This document shows positions 38,065-49,246 of a stretch of 64,000 nucleotides of DNA, piece by piece. Where the stretch lies: contig NC_133538.1 in the NCBI RefSeq assembly GCF_048544455.1, positions 42,506,969 through 42,570,968 on the forward strand, read 5' to 3'. How positions within the stretch are numbered: the stretch's first letter is position 1; each line of letters starts with the position of its first letter. Source of the stretch: Silene latifolia. Its lineage: Eukaryota > Streptophyta > Magnoliopsida > Caryophyllales > Caryophyllaceae. The translations under genes were made by a program, and so were the position numbers. The notes beneath the pieces are model-generated. The model was given only the letters and a program-made list of their open reading frames with translations, searched no databases and was not told where the DNA came from.

Positions 38065-38220
38065 TTTGGTTTCGCCACATGAGTTGTCCCGACAGTCTTT
38101 GTAATTTCTAGGCGAGAGACTTACCCTTGAAGGCTTCGGTGACTCGAAGATAGCATTCCTGGGCGGTTTATGTTCACCTTTTATGGTTGCTACTCCCCAT
38201 TCTGTTGGTATTTTGATGCA

Positions 38221-40160
38221 TTAGTGATAGGTGGAGGGTATGGCCCTTACGTTGTGGATCCATGGTCTTCCCAATATGGCATTGTAGGATGACAGGCAGT
38301 CCAGGACTCCGAATCTTTCGTATGAAGATACTCCTTCCACGTATGTGGGCAGGTGTATTTCTCCTAGTGTGTTCCTTGTTTCTCCACTGAATCCTACTAG
38401 GACATTAGACTTCTTTATGATTTGGCTTTCATCAATCTTCATTGCTTTAAGGACATCAAGCATGATCGGGTTCTTCGAACGCCTCCATGTACCAGGATTC
38501 TCATGACACGTGCAGTCCCTATTTGCATTGTGATGACCAGGCTATCATGGTGGAGGTCTGGAATGCCCTGCATATCAGTGTCGTCAAAAGTAATTTGAGG
38601 TAAATTGATAGGTTTAAAAGGAGATTTCATTTTTGACTCCCTGGCAATTTTCTTTGCGGTTTGAAAAATTTGGTGGTCAGGCCACAAATTTCTAATCCTC
38701 CATTGATGAATTTGACTTCATAGATGGGTGGTGCAGGGGGTAAGTCACGTTGTTGCCTTTCTATGTTTTTTCTTGTTCCATCATCTTCCCTGTTCTTTGT
38801 TGGCATCAAGTCTTTCAGGTATCCTTTCTTTAGCAGATAAGCCACTTGTCTCCGTAATCCCAGGCATTCTTCTGTTGTGTGTCCTATGTCCATGTGAAAT
38901 TCGCACCACCTGGTGGTGTCCTTCCTTGAGTTGGGGTTGTCTGACTTCTTTGGCCACTTGGCAATGTCTCCCATATGGTCAAGTCTCTTGATTAGTCCTG
39001 CAATGTCAATAGAGAAGTTATATTCCTGGACAGAAGGATAAGTATAGGAGTTACCTCGTTGTTCATGTGTATAGTTGACTTCGATCCATCGGGTCTCGTG
39101 TAGGAAGATGGCACGGAATCGCTTCCGGTGGTTAGAGCTTTTTTTGTTGGTTTTGTCATATCCTGAGTTGTTGTCGGATTATCGCCTTATAGCCTTTGTC
39201 TTCTTCCCGGCTGATATAGCCTATGGCTAATGCTTGGACATCTTCAAAGGTATGACAGGGCTTCATGGTCATTGCCTCGTAGAAATCACTCTCCGGGGGT
39301 AGCCCTTGCACAAAAGCTTCAACGGTACATTCCAACATCACATCCGGGATTGAAACCTTTTCTTTGTTGAATCTTGTCATGTAAGATCTGATGGATTCTC
39401 CAGGCTTTTGTTTAACCCTGTATAGGTCACTGGATCTCTTTTCTAGTTCCTGCTTTGGCAAACCGATGATTGAAAGAGTTGACCGGTCGGATAGGACTTG
39501 ATGCTTCCATTTGGCGAGTTTATGTACCATTGCGGGGCGGGTCCATTCGAGTTGTTCCAAATCACTTACACATGCGGACTTGACGTAGTTCATGGGAATT
39601 GATGCTTTGCCAAAGATCCTTTTCTTGTAATAGGCAACATGGTTACGTGGATCTGTGGTTCCATCATTGATTCTCATTGAGGGAATCACAAATTTCTTTG
39701 GCAGGTCTATTTTTGCTATTTCATCCACAAAGGTGAATAAGCATAGCTCTCTGGATTTGCTTCTTCAATTGGGGTAGGAACTCTTGGAATTTTTTCAAAT
39801 CTCTCATGAAGTTTTTGGATTTCTTGGAGCATAGCCATCATAATGGCCGTGTTAGTCGATCGATGAGGTCTCTTCATTTTGGAGTTCTCCTGAGTCTGTC
39901 TCTTCTCCTGCTTTGGACTTTGATGGAGTAGGAGTACCCATATTGGAGAAATCAATGTTCCTTATGATTGAGGAGAATGGTGTGCCAGTGGACTTTCAAC
40001 TTTGATCCTGAAGCTTTTTCTCCCACCGTATTTTTAGGTGGATTAAATCTTTCAATTTTGCCACTTCCTTGACTGGACCATTTTTTGTTTCAGTTGTTCC
40101 ATCTCCAACAATCGTTGTTTGCGCAAAGACTAATTGTTGCTCAACGCTATCTCCTGCCAT
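38221..40160 (-). pseudogene. region B gag and protease, frameshifted
   Basis: Gag start ATG at 40,160, then frames 39,955-39,716, 39,728-39,156 (PSMRINDGTTDPRNHVAYYK), 38,974-38,627 (WCEFHMDIGHTTEECLG) and 38,687-38,221. The protease motif has changed from ILVDGGSS to ILVHGGVRR by a base change plus frameshift, losing the catalytic Asp. Non-functional as given. Confidence 0.82.
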
Positions 40161-40218
40161 CTTTTCTTAGTTTTTTTGTGGTGTTTAGTTATGGTCTTTG
40201 ATTATTTTTGAGCTAGAT

Positions 40219-40236
40219 GCCCCACGGTGGGCGCCA
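40219..40236 (-). other. primer-binding site of region B
   Basis: The same 18 bases as the region A site (TGGCGCCCACCGTGGGGC), two bases inside LTR 3. Confidence 0.85.
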
Positions 40237-40238
40237 AT

Positions 40239-40943
40239 TGTTTTGGCAGGGTTTTTACTGATCTAGATTGTCCTACCAGGGATTTATATGTAGGGTGATC
40301 TAACTCAAACAACTCGCCTGATTGGTATAGTTAAGTGCAAAATGAACTAATAAATAATGACACAAAGATTTTTATACGTGGAAAAACCCTGGGAATAAGG
40401 GAAAAAACCACGGGCACCAAGCCAGGAGTGATTGTTACTATGGTTTTGGATAGCCTGACAGAGTATTGTTATATCAGGCGTGACAGGCGAATAGATTGCT
40501 TAAGAATATAAAAATATAAGTAAAAGTAAGGGTATATCTGATGATCCTTCTGATCTTCTCTTCTTTTCTATTTATAGCTGATCTCTCCTTCCTTCTTATG
40601 CCGTTTAGGGTTTCCTGGTAAATAGGGAATGTGCCCTATTTACCCGGAGGTGGTTGCCTTTTGATTAGCCATTGCTTTGACTGCTTCCTATATCATAGCT
40701 TTCTGGAATTGGTCTTCCTTTTTTGTAGGGAACATATATCAACTGCCTGTTTGTCGCCTGCAGTGGCCTGGTGCTTTTCCGTTTCAGGCTGCTGGTTATC
40801 TTTCGCCTGTCTTTCATCAACTCCTGCTTGGTGCCTATCCGTGTGTGAATAAATGCCTGGTTTCATATGTCTTTTGCTTGGAACTTGTCTTTGGATGTCG
40901 CCTGGCCTTCGTCAGGTCAGGCAGAATTATTTTGGGCCCAACG
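40239..40943 (-). repeat. LTR 3 (5' LTR of the dimer)
   Basis: 705 bp. It ends GGGCCCAACG where the other two LTRs end GGGCCCAACA, so the outermost base seems changed from A to G. The target repeat TTGGT follows at once. Confidence 0.92.
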
Positions 40944-40948
40944 TTGGT
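40944..40948. repeat. target site duplication, right (TTGGT)
   Basis: Matches the left copy at 24,182-24,186 and is adjacent to the end of LTR 3. Confidence 0.85.
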
Positions 40949-41017
40949 GTTATATTAATGGGTGATGGTTTGCTGATACAAGAAGGAAGTTCTGTAAAAG
41001 CAACAGGAAGAATTGCT
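40944..41017 (+). pseudogene. atpA: plastid atpA 5' fragment, second copy, second half
   Basis: Resumes atpA at TTGGTGTTATATTAATGGG and continues through [20 protein letters not shown], then leaves homology after AATTGCT. It begins with the repeated TTGGT (40,944-40,948). One substitution (ATA for GTA) distinguishes it from the complete gene at 5,721-7,244. Together the halves cover about 270 bp of atpA. Confidence 0.94.
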
Positions 41018-44000
41018 TATATTAATGTTAAAAGTCCATGTGTATGTGGCGAGCCGTTAAATTAAATGGTAAAGAGACTCTTTCCAGAGGTTAAGAAGCT
41101 TAATTATGATCCTATACACTTTCAAATGAAAAAGATGGAGCATAAAAAAGCTTTCTCTGTCTATATTGCCACTATAATACTAGCTCTTATTTTAGATGAG
41201 TACACATCTATGCATATGATATAAATTATAAAATAATAACATATTAAATTTTACTTATCAAACCCAGTCTTACTCAAATATCAATCAAATTCAAGCTTTC
41301 CACATCGAAGCGACCTTGCGAAAAAACCCATATAGAGTGAATTCAGCCTACCCGTCTGCAATAGAACTTGGGCTTGACACTTACTAAAAAGAATTTAATT
41401 TCAAAAAGAGCGAGTGAAAGGAGCGAATGGAAGATATGAAGCGAGCCAGCTGTTGAAGAGTTAGATGATAGAAAGAAGAGTTAAATTGAGTTATTATATT
41501 AAATTAAGAAAAGAATTTTTTTTTTATTTTCTCATAGGGCTGAAAGTTTAGTTAATTCAATATATATTTGAAACCTATATTTTATATTAAAAAAAATCTT
41601 TCATTTATCTATCCAATATGGAATTAGCTTTCATCACTATATTAATTAATTCTTCGACGGGATTCCATGTTTTAATAAGGAAAAAAAACTTCCTCTGAGG
41701 CGCATGCTAGGATATCAACGAGGGGTTTGCGCCTGACTCTGTGGCAGCTGTTAGAGGGGTGGAAGAGGCTCGCATTATAATTATATTATAGTAGGGAGAG
41801 GTAAAACTCTAGCATAGCACGACTTTCCGGTCAAACGTAACGGCACGCTCCTTCTTATAGATTTTTAGATGATTGTGCTTCAATCTTATGTTATGAACTT
41901 TCTTATTATCTTTGGAACCAGGTAAACCTGTGGGACCGAAGCCCGCTCCTTAGATTTGCATCTGCTAGGGCTGTTGGCGAATAAACTTAACCTGCTTTTT
42001 TATTAGAGGACGACTTGTTGGCAAAGCGGGATCGTTAGAAGTGTCAGTTGCTATGCCCCTTCTAAATAAGAAATATCTTAAGCTTATTAAATTTAAAAGC
42101 TCGTACTAAGAAACCTAACCTCCCTTCTTAAGGTTGAATCACCACAAGCATATCGAATTAATACATATCTAATTAATATAATAGCGGAATGAATTAGCTT
42201 GAAATGGTGAATTAGTTGAAATCGTGAATTACAGGTTGAAACCATTATATATTATATATTATATATTACGAAAGGGAAACTCCTGCCTCAGAAGGATCGG
42301 ATATGAGGTGCCACCCCAGTCCCCACTAGAAGTACAACCCCTATAACTATAAAGCTTGAACTTCCACCCCAAGCGCTAATCTCAGATGTCATCGCATCGT
42401 TGCGCAATTGAAATGAAGAGGGGATATATACTTTTTCTTCCCTCGAACAAACACGAACGACGTTTATTATATTACGGGTACTTTCAAAGCCAAACCTTTT
42501 ATTTGAGTATTTGAGAAGGTGCCTAAACAATTAGGTTTTTTAGGAGAGAGGTTTCGAGCTTTACTTTACAATAACAATAAGGTAAAAGAGCTACTGAAAA
42601 AGATAAAGAGTCTGCTGCCCCTTCTTTCTAGTACAAGGGAAGAGGCTGTTCGTTCACCTTGTAGACGGAGGAGATATAGAAAGTGTGCCGCGCGTGATTC
42701 ATAAGATTCTATAATAGAGCATCAGTAGATTATTTAACTTAGTCTGCTTCTCCCATAACTTTGACTTTCTGGACCAACCAACCCGCGGATCTGCCCCCGA
42801 AAGTCTCGATGCATTTTGAGAGCAGAGCATGCAAAATCGAGCAATGGATCTTAAAAGAATTCCCGTTATATTATAATCACAAGTATGTCACGACTCTTTT
42901 CATTTCTGCGTCGGCATTTGAGTTATCTCCTCTCTCCCTTCCTTTTTTTTTCTCAGCAACGCCTAAAGTCTTTTGCTTTGTGATGAAAGGCCCGCGATGT
43001 AATGAATTACACCACGCAGGGGGTTGGTTGTTCAAGATTCTGGGGATAAGGACAGGGCGCATCCATAAGAAAGGATGAACCTTGTAGGCCACCAAACATC
43101 ACTACTGAAGAGGGAGTAGGCGAGCAAGCCTAACAGTCAGAGTAGGGAGAATCTTAGTCGAAACATGTCTATCCATCTGGCCAGCCATATCATCAGACTT
43201 CCAGACATGCCCTAACCGTACGAGTTCTTCATTCACGGGCCGAAGATTCAAGAAGGTAGTCACAAGAGGCGCCTTCTCCTATAATCTTTCAAGACTGAGA
43301 CCAAGATCGATCACAAGAGACTTCGCACACAATACCATTGAAGGTCTTTAAGCCAGCTCATTGAAGGTCCACCGTTGGACTAAGCAAGCCCCATTCCTAT
43401 AGAGTATGCTCAGCCATACCCAAATGCTCATAGAATTCACTAGGAGCAAGTTTAAGATCAGTAGGGCGCAATTCAGATAAGAGAGAGTGGACCAACCAAC
43501 CAGGGATATACGGATTTTGAGGAAGGCCATGTCCAAGCCACCAACCACTCATCAAATGACAACTTAGACAGACATCTTAAGAAAAAAAAGATTGAAACCT
43601 TTCGTCGAATCGTATATAGCGTCTTGTCTTTAGTATATAGCTCGCCTTCTTTCTCGCTTGTCAATGTTTGAGAGAGAATAAAGAGAAGAAGACCAACTCG
43701 CTTAGGGAAAGAGAGACTTAGCTTTCCTTATAGCTATACATAAAAGCAAAAGACGAGGAGCATGTCCTTATGTTATGACCCTATGATTTTCTGTATATTA
43801 ATACATATAGGAATGAACTTAGAGCTTAGAGCTGTGTCTGTGTATTCCATATGCACGACATGATGCCACCTATTAAGATGGAGTTTTAAAGATATACTTG
43901 GGAGATGAGGGGCTATCCATAACATAAGGGAGACGTGCTTTCGTTCCTATCTTCTTATAAGGGAGAATAAACCTCACTTAATAGTCTTTAGGGATCCCTG

Positions 44001-44629
44001 CTAACAGTGAAAAGAGGCATAGGGTGGAAGCTGCTTAAACGGGCTTTGCAAAGAACTTTCTTCTTCTATTCTGACTTGACCGAATTCCCCAAGTAAAAGA
44101 CTAAATTTCATATGCAAGCACTCGGCAAATGCACGAATTGTTGTGGAATAGATGGTAGGTTCTTCACCTACTGGTACTGGCTGGAGGATAAGTTTCCCCT
44201 TTCTCCAGTTGGTTTGTTTACAGATCGAACTTTGTTGAACATTTCTCGTTCCTGTGCCTGTCTTCTTTCCCTAACACCAGACCAATTTAAAATGAAACTT
44301 TGTCTTTGTAATTTATTTTTCCCTTTCTTTTCTTCCGAGGTTGCTGTCCAGACTATACTATTTCAGATTCAAGCATGCTTCCGGACCTGGCTTGGCTCAC
44401 CATCAAACACAAAGGCGTCATCAACCTACTGGAGCTTCAATCCCATCAGGGTGAGCCCGTGGTTACGAGAATTCAACAGGAACTCTGTCTTCGTCTGGTG
44501 CTTCCGATCTTTCTTAGTCCGGTCCAGCGGCAGTTGAATGAAGTCAGTCCTTTTCCGGATCCTGCTCCTGCCCCCGTTTCTTCCTCTGGAATAGACGCTT
44601 CAACTAAACCCTGAGGGATAGACACTGGT
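41018..44629. other. mitochondrial-like spacer
   Basis: No recognised gene. It holds the first copy of a dispersed repeat (41,300-41,630). A minus-strand 80-codon frame at 42,288-42,530 has an apolar C-terminal part (SSSFIVIGVVLLVGTGVA) and opens at ATG, but no family is assigned. Overlapping frames at 44,112-44,614 are also unrecognised. Confidence 0.4.
41300..41630 (+). repeat. dispersed repeat, copy 1
   Basis: Shares with 54,684-55,082 the blocks CATCGAAGCGACCTT, CAGCCTACCCGTC, ACTAAAAAGAAT, AGTTTAGTTAATT and CCAATATGGAATT in the same order, with indels between. Confidence 0.75.
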
Positions 44630-44769
44630 TTTGCATAAACCAGCAATTTTGCTTGTGAAAGGGATTCCCCTTAATAATTTGACTTTTCAAACGATCAGTG
44701 AACCCGGGACCGGAGTTTAGTAGAGAGTTAACCCGGCAATAAAATCTCATAAATAATGAACAAGTGGAA

Positions 44770-45075
44770 GATATGAAGAGTCGTTTCGGGCAACATGCTC
44801 GCAAGGATCGTCGTTTGATTCCCCCCTTGTTTACCGTACCTATTGAAATTAAGGGGCTTGATCCAGGATATTATACTTTTGATTAAGATGCAAATCATCC
44901 GCGTCTACCTTTTAAAGACAATTCTGAGGGCTAGGACCAAGTCTTGGTCGAGTTATCTAATCATCATCATTCTATATCCTATTATATCTGCGGTAATGGC
45001 ATGCAATGGTTCATTCTACCGTTCTAACCTCTCACGAGAAGCATGTTGTTCAACCGTCTCCAACCTTATCATATA
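44770..45075 (+). pseudogene. decayed unknown reading frame
   Basis: One frame reads protein-like for about 100 codons with only three internal stops (TAA at 44,884, TAG at 44,932, TAA at 45,025). It includes HARKDRRLIPPLFTVPIEI and KGLDPGYYTF before the first stop, then NHHHSISYYICGNGMQWF. The final stop is at 45,073. The text looks like a former gene, but no family is recognised. Two of the stops could arise from single substitutions. Confidence 0.4.
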
Positions 45076-45079
45076 GTCT

Positions 45080-48000
45080 AAAATGTAATGCTCCTCTCTT
45101 TTTTTTCTAGTCTACTATCCCTTATTGTTAATTACATACTTACATTACAACAGAGTAGAATCAAGAGACTTCGGCCCTATGCTTATTAGTCGAGTTCGAA
45201 AGAACCTATACCCCTCTCATCACCTAGTGACATCATCATAACCCTCCCTTACCTTTGGGTCGGGTCATCGGGGTCAACATTATTACACCATACTAGAGAA
45301 AGATACAAAAGCCACGCACACATTTTAAGAAGATTTTACGGACTAGGATTTCATCTTATGTAAGGAATCTTAGTACACACACGGAAGTATTCACCGAGCA
45401 GGTTAGCGGGGGTGCCTTAAGATTTAAAAGTGAGGTTTTTCCTTCCGTAAAAGCTTATTTGGACAAACCCAAAGACTCTAAGAAAGAGTAGCCCTATCAA
45501 TGGGTTCTTCTAGAACAACAACTTCCCTACTATACTACAGATAAGTGAAACCTATTTGACGTTAAAGAATGGGAAAGTGTTCCACTAGCTTCTTTATAAG
45601 ATGAGAATTTGGGACCTTACTTAGATTAGAAATCCTACTTGGGAACTTAGGGCGTGCCCAACCAATTAACTAGAGTCCCGGAGAAAGCTCGGCTTAATAT
45701 ATATGTGTAAACAAGAAACTAACTCTTATAGTATATAAGATCAATCTGTGCTTCTAGTGATGATCCCGTTCACTATTTACAGCTTAGTCGGATCATTCAA
45801 CCATTAACTCCAGCAGGGGACAACCGCCTTTATACTTAGCTGAAAGCAAGGGTTTGGGAGATTGATTTTCCTAGTTAACAAAAAGAAATCAAGTTACAAA
45901 CAGTAACCCCTTATACATCTCAAGAGACATATTAAGGGACAGCTCAAAGTACAACAGAAGATATATCAGATACATCCGGTACAGATACCATGGCATTGGG
46001 CGTTTACAATACAGAAGAAGCTTCCTAAGCAACTATGTAAGGTGTTTCACCACGAACAAGAGTTGGTGGATCTTTAGAGGAGCCAGTGGAATACTTGATT
46101 GAGACAGTCCATATGACGATGGCGCATTCCTTTTTATATTTATAGTATATAGCTCTTGTAAGACTTGAGTGCATAGGAGAATGACTTACTACTACTGATG
46201 AATACTTTATAAGCTGCTAGTATAATGCAACTTTTTCAAGTTGTTTGTCATCCGATAGGCAGGTCGCAGGTAAAAGAGTACAAGCAAGGCTTTCTGATCG
46301 GGCTGAACGATCCCTTTACTACTAGTTAGACTTCTATGTATTAACCGCAGATAGAGTGAAAATAGCTTGTATAGTAAAAGCAAAATCACTCGGCAACAAG
46401 AAATTCAAAGGAAACAAGGTGTTAAGTGAAAATAGAACGTCTTCTAATGGCAGCATATATAAGATTGGTAGTCATTTGATCTCCTATAGAAAGCTATACA
46501 CTACATAAAAAAACCCAGTTTGACGTTAAAGAATAGGCGTACCACATTATAGTTAACAAGAGATGACATTACATTCAATAAAAAGAAGAAAGGGTTCGTG
46601 TCAACGCATCCCACAAAAGGTAGGGGAACAGTAGATAGATTATGAAGGAAGACACATATAAACACAAGGAAAGACGATGCTGCATCAGCATGGACGTTAA
46701 CAGATTCCTCCCTTACTATATAATCTAAAAGATAGACAGTTTAATCCCGGGCATACGCTCTATAAGAACAAGGGATTCTTCTACCCTATATAACTAGAAA
46801 CTATAGGAATACAACTAAGTAAGGGCATTCGAGAAATAATACCACAAGAAAGGATACTCCCGTTCTGGGTTAACTTATTCATAAACTACTAGATGACTCT
46901 CTAGAACGGGAACGCTTACTCTATTATCTTATCCTTAGTCTCTAACTCTAGGCAGCGACATGTAAGAAGATAGACTGGTTCATCTATAGGATTAAGGCAC
47001 CTTTCTCACAAACCATAGTAGATGTGATACGAAGACTGTTCCGGAGGTTGGTTAATAAGCCTGCTGCTAACCTGCCAGTGACTTAGCTCCCTATAGGATA
47101 AGTAAGGAAATGCTATCATAGGCGGAAAAGATCTTCCTCAACTTAAGTAAGCCCCCCAGCCCGACGAGATGCTCTGCTTCGACATTATAAACGTAAGATT
47201 AAAGATGTCGGGTAAACTGAGGTTGCAGGCGGTTCATATCCGGGAGTAGATAGATCTTATACAGAAAGAGACGCTAGAGAAGGTACTAATCGCTAAACCC
47301 GTAATGGTAGAAAGAGTTAATGAGATTTGTAATTTCATCAGACCTGTAATGTACCTTTTTACCTATGTTCCTATGATAAAGAATATAGCATATGGAAAAC
47401 AAGTCTTCGGCGCCAAAGAAGTAACTCACAAGCGCAAGAGATACAATAACTAATAACAGAACAACTAGAGTACTTGAGAATAGAGCTTCCTAGTCTAATA
47501 GTTAACAAGGTGCCATTCCTACATACAAGACACAGGAGAAGCATAAGCCAGCGAAAGCTTCAACTGAATCTGTATCATCTGGTGAATCTGGACCAGTTGC
47601 CCATTCATCGAAGCCCTTCCCCAAGCATCGTACTACCTTTACTAACTAAGAGAATGCGTAGCCTTATAATTATTTTCGTGGTCAAGTCCTCATATCGAGA
47701 AAAGGGAATCATTCACAAGCTTAAAAGCTCATTGATCGAAGAGGAACTTAGAGAATACACCATCGTCCCGCCCGAGAAGCACTTTACCAGGCCATCATAA
47801 GCAGAGTCAAAGAAGAGACGAAGTGTCGATGAAAGAAAAGATATTACATCAAAGGATTCTGCTACAATCATTTATGAAGGTGATACTCATTCAAGGAAGT
47901 GCCGTTACAGCAACCAAAGATGGAAAGGAAGCAGATCCCACTTAACTTAATAGGGTATGGATGCTGACCCACCAGACAGATGCAGTAGTCATGTTTGATC

Positions 48001-48690
48001 AAGGAGAAGAGCATGTGCCCCAACTTGTGCTGGTTGATGGAAGTACTACTGGAAGGACCATCCGAAGGAGCACCACCCCTATAAATAGAAAGGTACATCG
48101 AAGACCCAACTTAACAACCTTAGCTCAAGGCTTTACTCGGGACTCGTGAGTGAGGTGTCTCATAAGAATAGATTAAGAAGAAAGCTGGGATTTAAGGAAG
48201 CTGGGTTTACCAAGATGACGAGAGCCATTGATCGCATTATTCTCTTTCCTCTCCCCACTTTAAATTCTTATGCGAGCTTTATAAGAAGAATGAAAGCGCA
48301 CCTTCCAGATCTTTTGAAGAAGATTTCGCCACAATGGACATCTTTGTCCTTTCTTTTCCAGTGAACGAGCTACTTTCATCAAATTTAACATAAAAGTAGA
48401 GCTCTAAGATAGAAGCCTCGGGACCCTCCTTAGGACCTTTAACCTTTAAAGAAGAACTTTCTCTTTTCGATTCAGAGAAGGAGTATGCTAATTCGACTAG
48501 CACAAGACCTCGAATGGCGTGACGATTATAAAGCTAGCCTCCCTCTTCCCGAAACCACGATCTCTCTCTTCTTTTGACTTGAAATCCTGCAATTCCCTTC
48601 GACAAAGGGCACGCAGCTTTGACTTTCTTTCGTTTATCACTTAGGATAATGACTCTCATCACTTATGATGAAAGGTTGCTTTCTTGCCTA
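45080..48690. other. mitochondrial-like spacer with decayed frames
   Basis: No recognised gene. Frames 47,474-47,800 and 47,961-48,149 are hydrophilic and of unknown origin (QGEEHVPQLVLVDGSTTG in the second). Confidence 0.4.
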
Positions 48691-48691
48691 G

Positions 48692-49246
48692 GATTTGGAT
48701 GAGTATCCAAAAAAGCGGATCAAAACCCTTGGATTTAACTTCTTTCTTAGCCGTTGGGAAATGCGCCCGAGGATCGATCGGGCATTAAGTACAGAAAAGC
48801 TGGGGTTCTTTGCCTCACATCAGACTAAAGTAGAGGGTCATAAATCAAGAGTTTACGAGCACGCGCTGTCTTCGATTTCTATGTTAAGCCGGAGTGCAGT
48901 CAAGATCCCGCGTAAAGAAAAAGGGAGATTTTGGTCTCTGTTTCCAAGCCTAAACTAAGGATTGGTCACAGTCAGAGTTAGGATACTGGCCATTGGTTCC
49001 TCAGATTCTTCCTCATCGGTTCGCCCAACGGCTAATCTAAGTCAGTTCACAAGGAAAGGGGGACACGTCGGTTCATTTTTAAGGTTAAGATCGAGAGAGA
49101 TTCCTCATTATATTAAAAAAGTGCTTAACATTAAGGTTCAAATCCTTAATCGAGTCAAGGAAATTCCACTCCATAGGGGTCTTTTCATTAAACGTTTATT
49201 GGAAAAATCATGGATAACAATTCCGGATTTCTCCTTACTTGTTTAA
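48692..49246 (+). pseudogene. unrecognised 184-codon frame with one internal stop
   Basis: A single frame broken only by TAA at 48,956. Before it: basic, with RIDRALSTEKLGFFASHQTK. After it: RKGGHVGSFLRLRSREIPHY and ILNRVKEIPLHRGLFIKRLL, ending IPDFSLLV. It opens without an ATG. Composition is protein-like and basic, as in organellar RNA- or DNA-binding proteins, but no family is recognised. Confidence 0.35.

Noticed and set aside
44112-49246. Integrated linear mitochondrial plasmid or mitovirus remnant
   Set aside because: The frames are protein-like but no polymerase motif (for example a DTDS- or GDD-type catalytic box) could be found, so this was not called.
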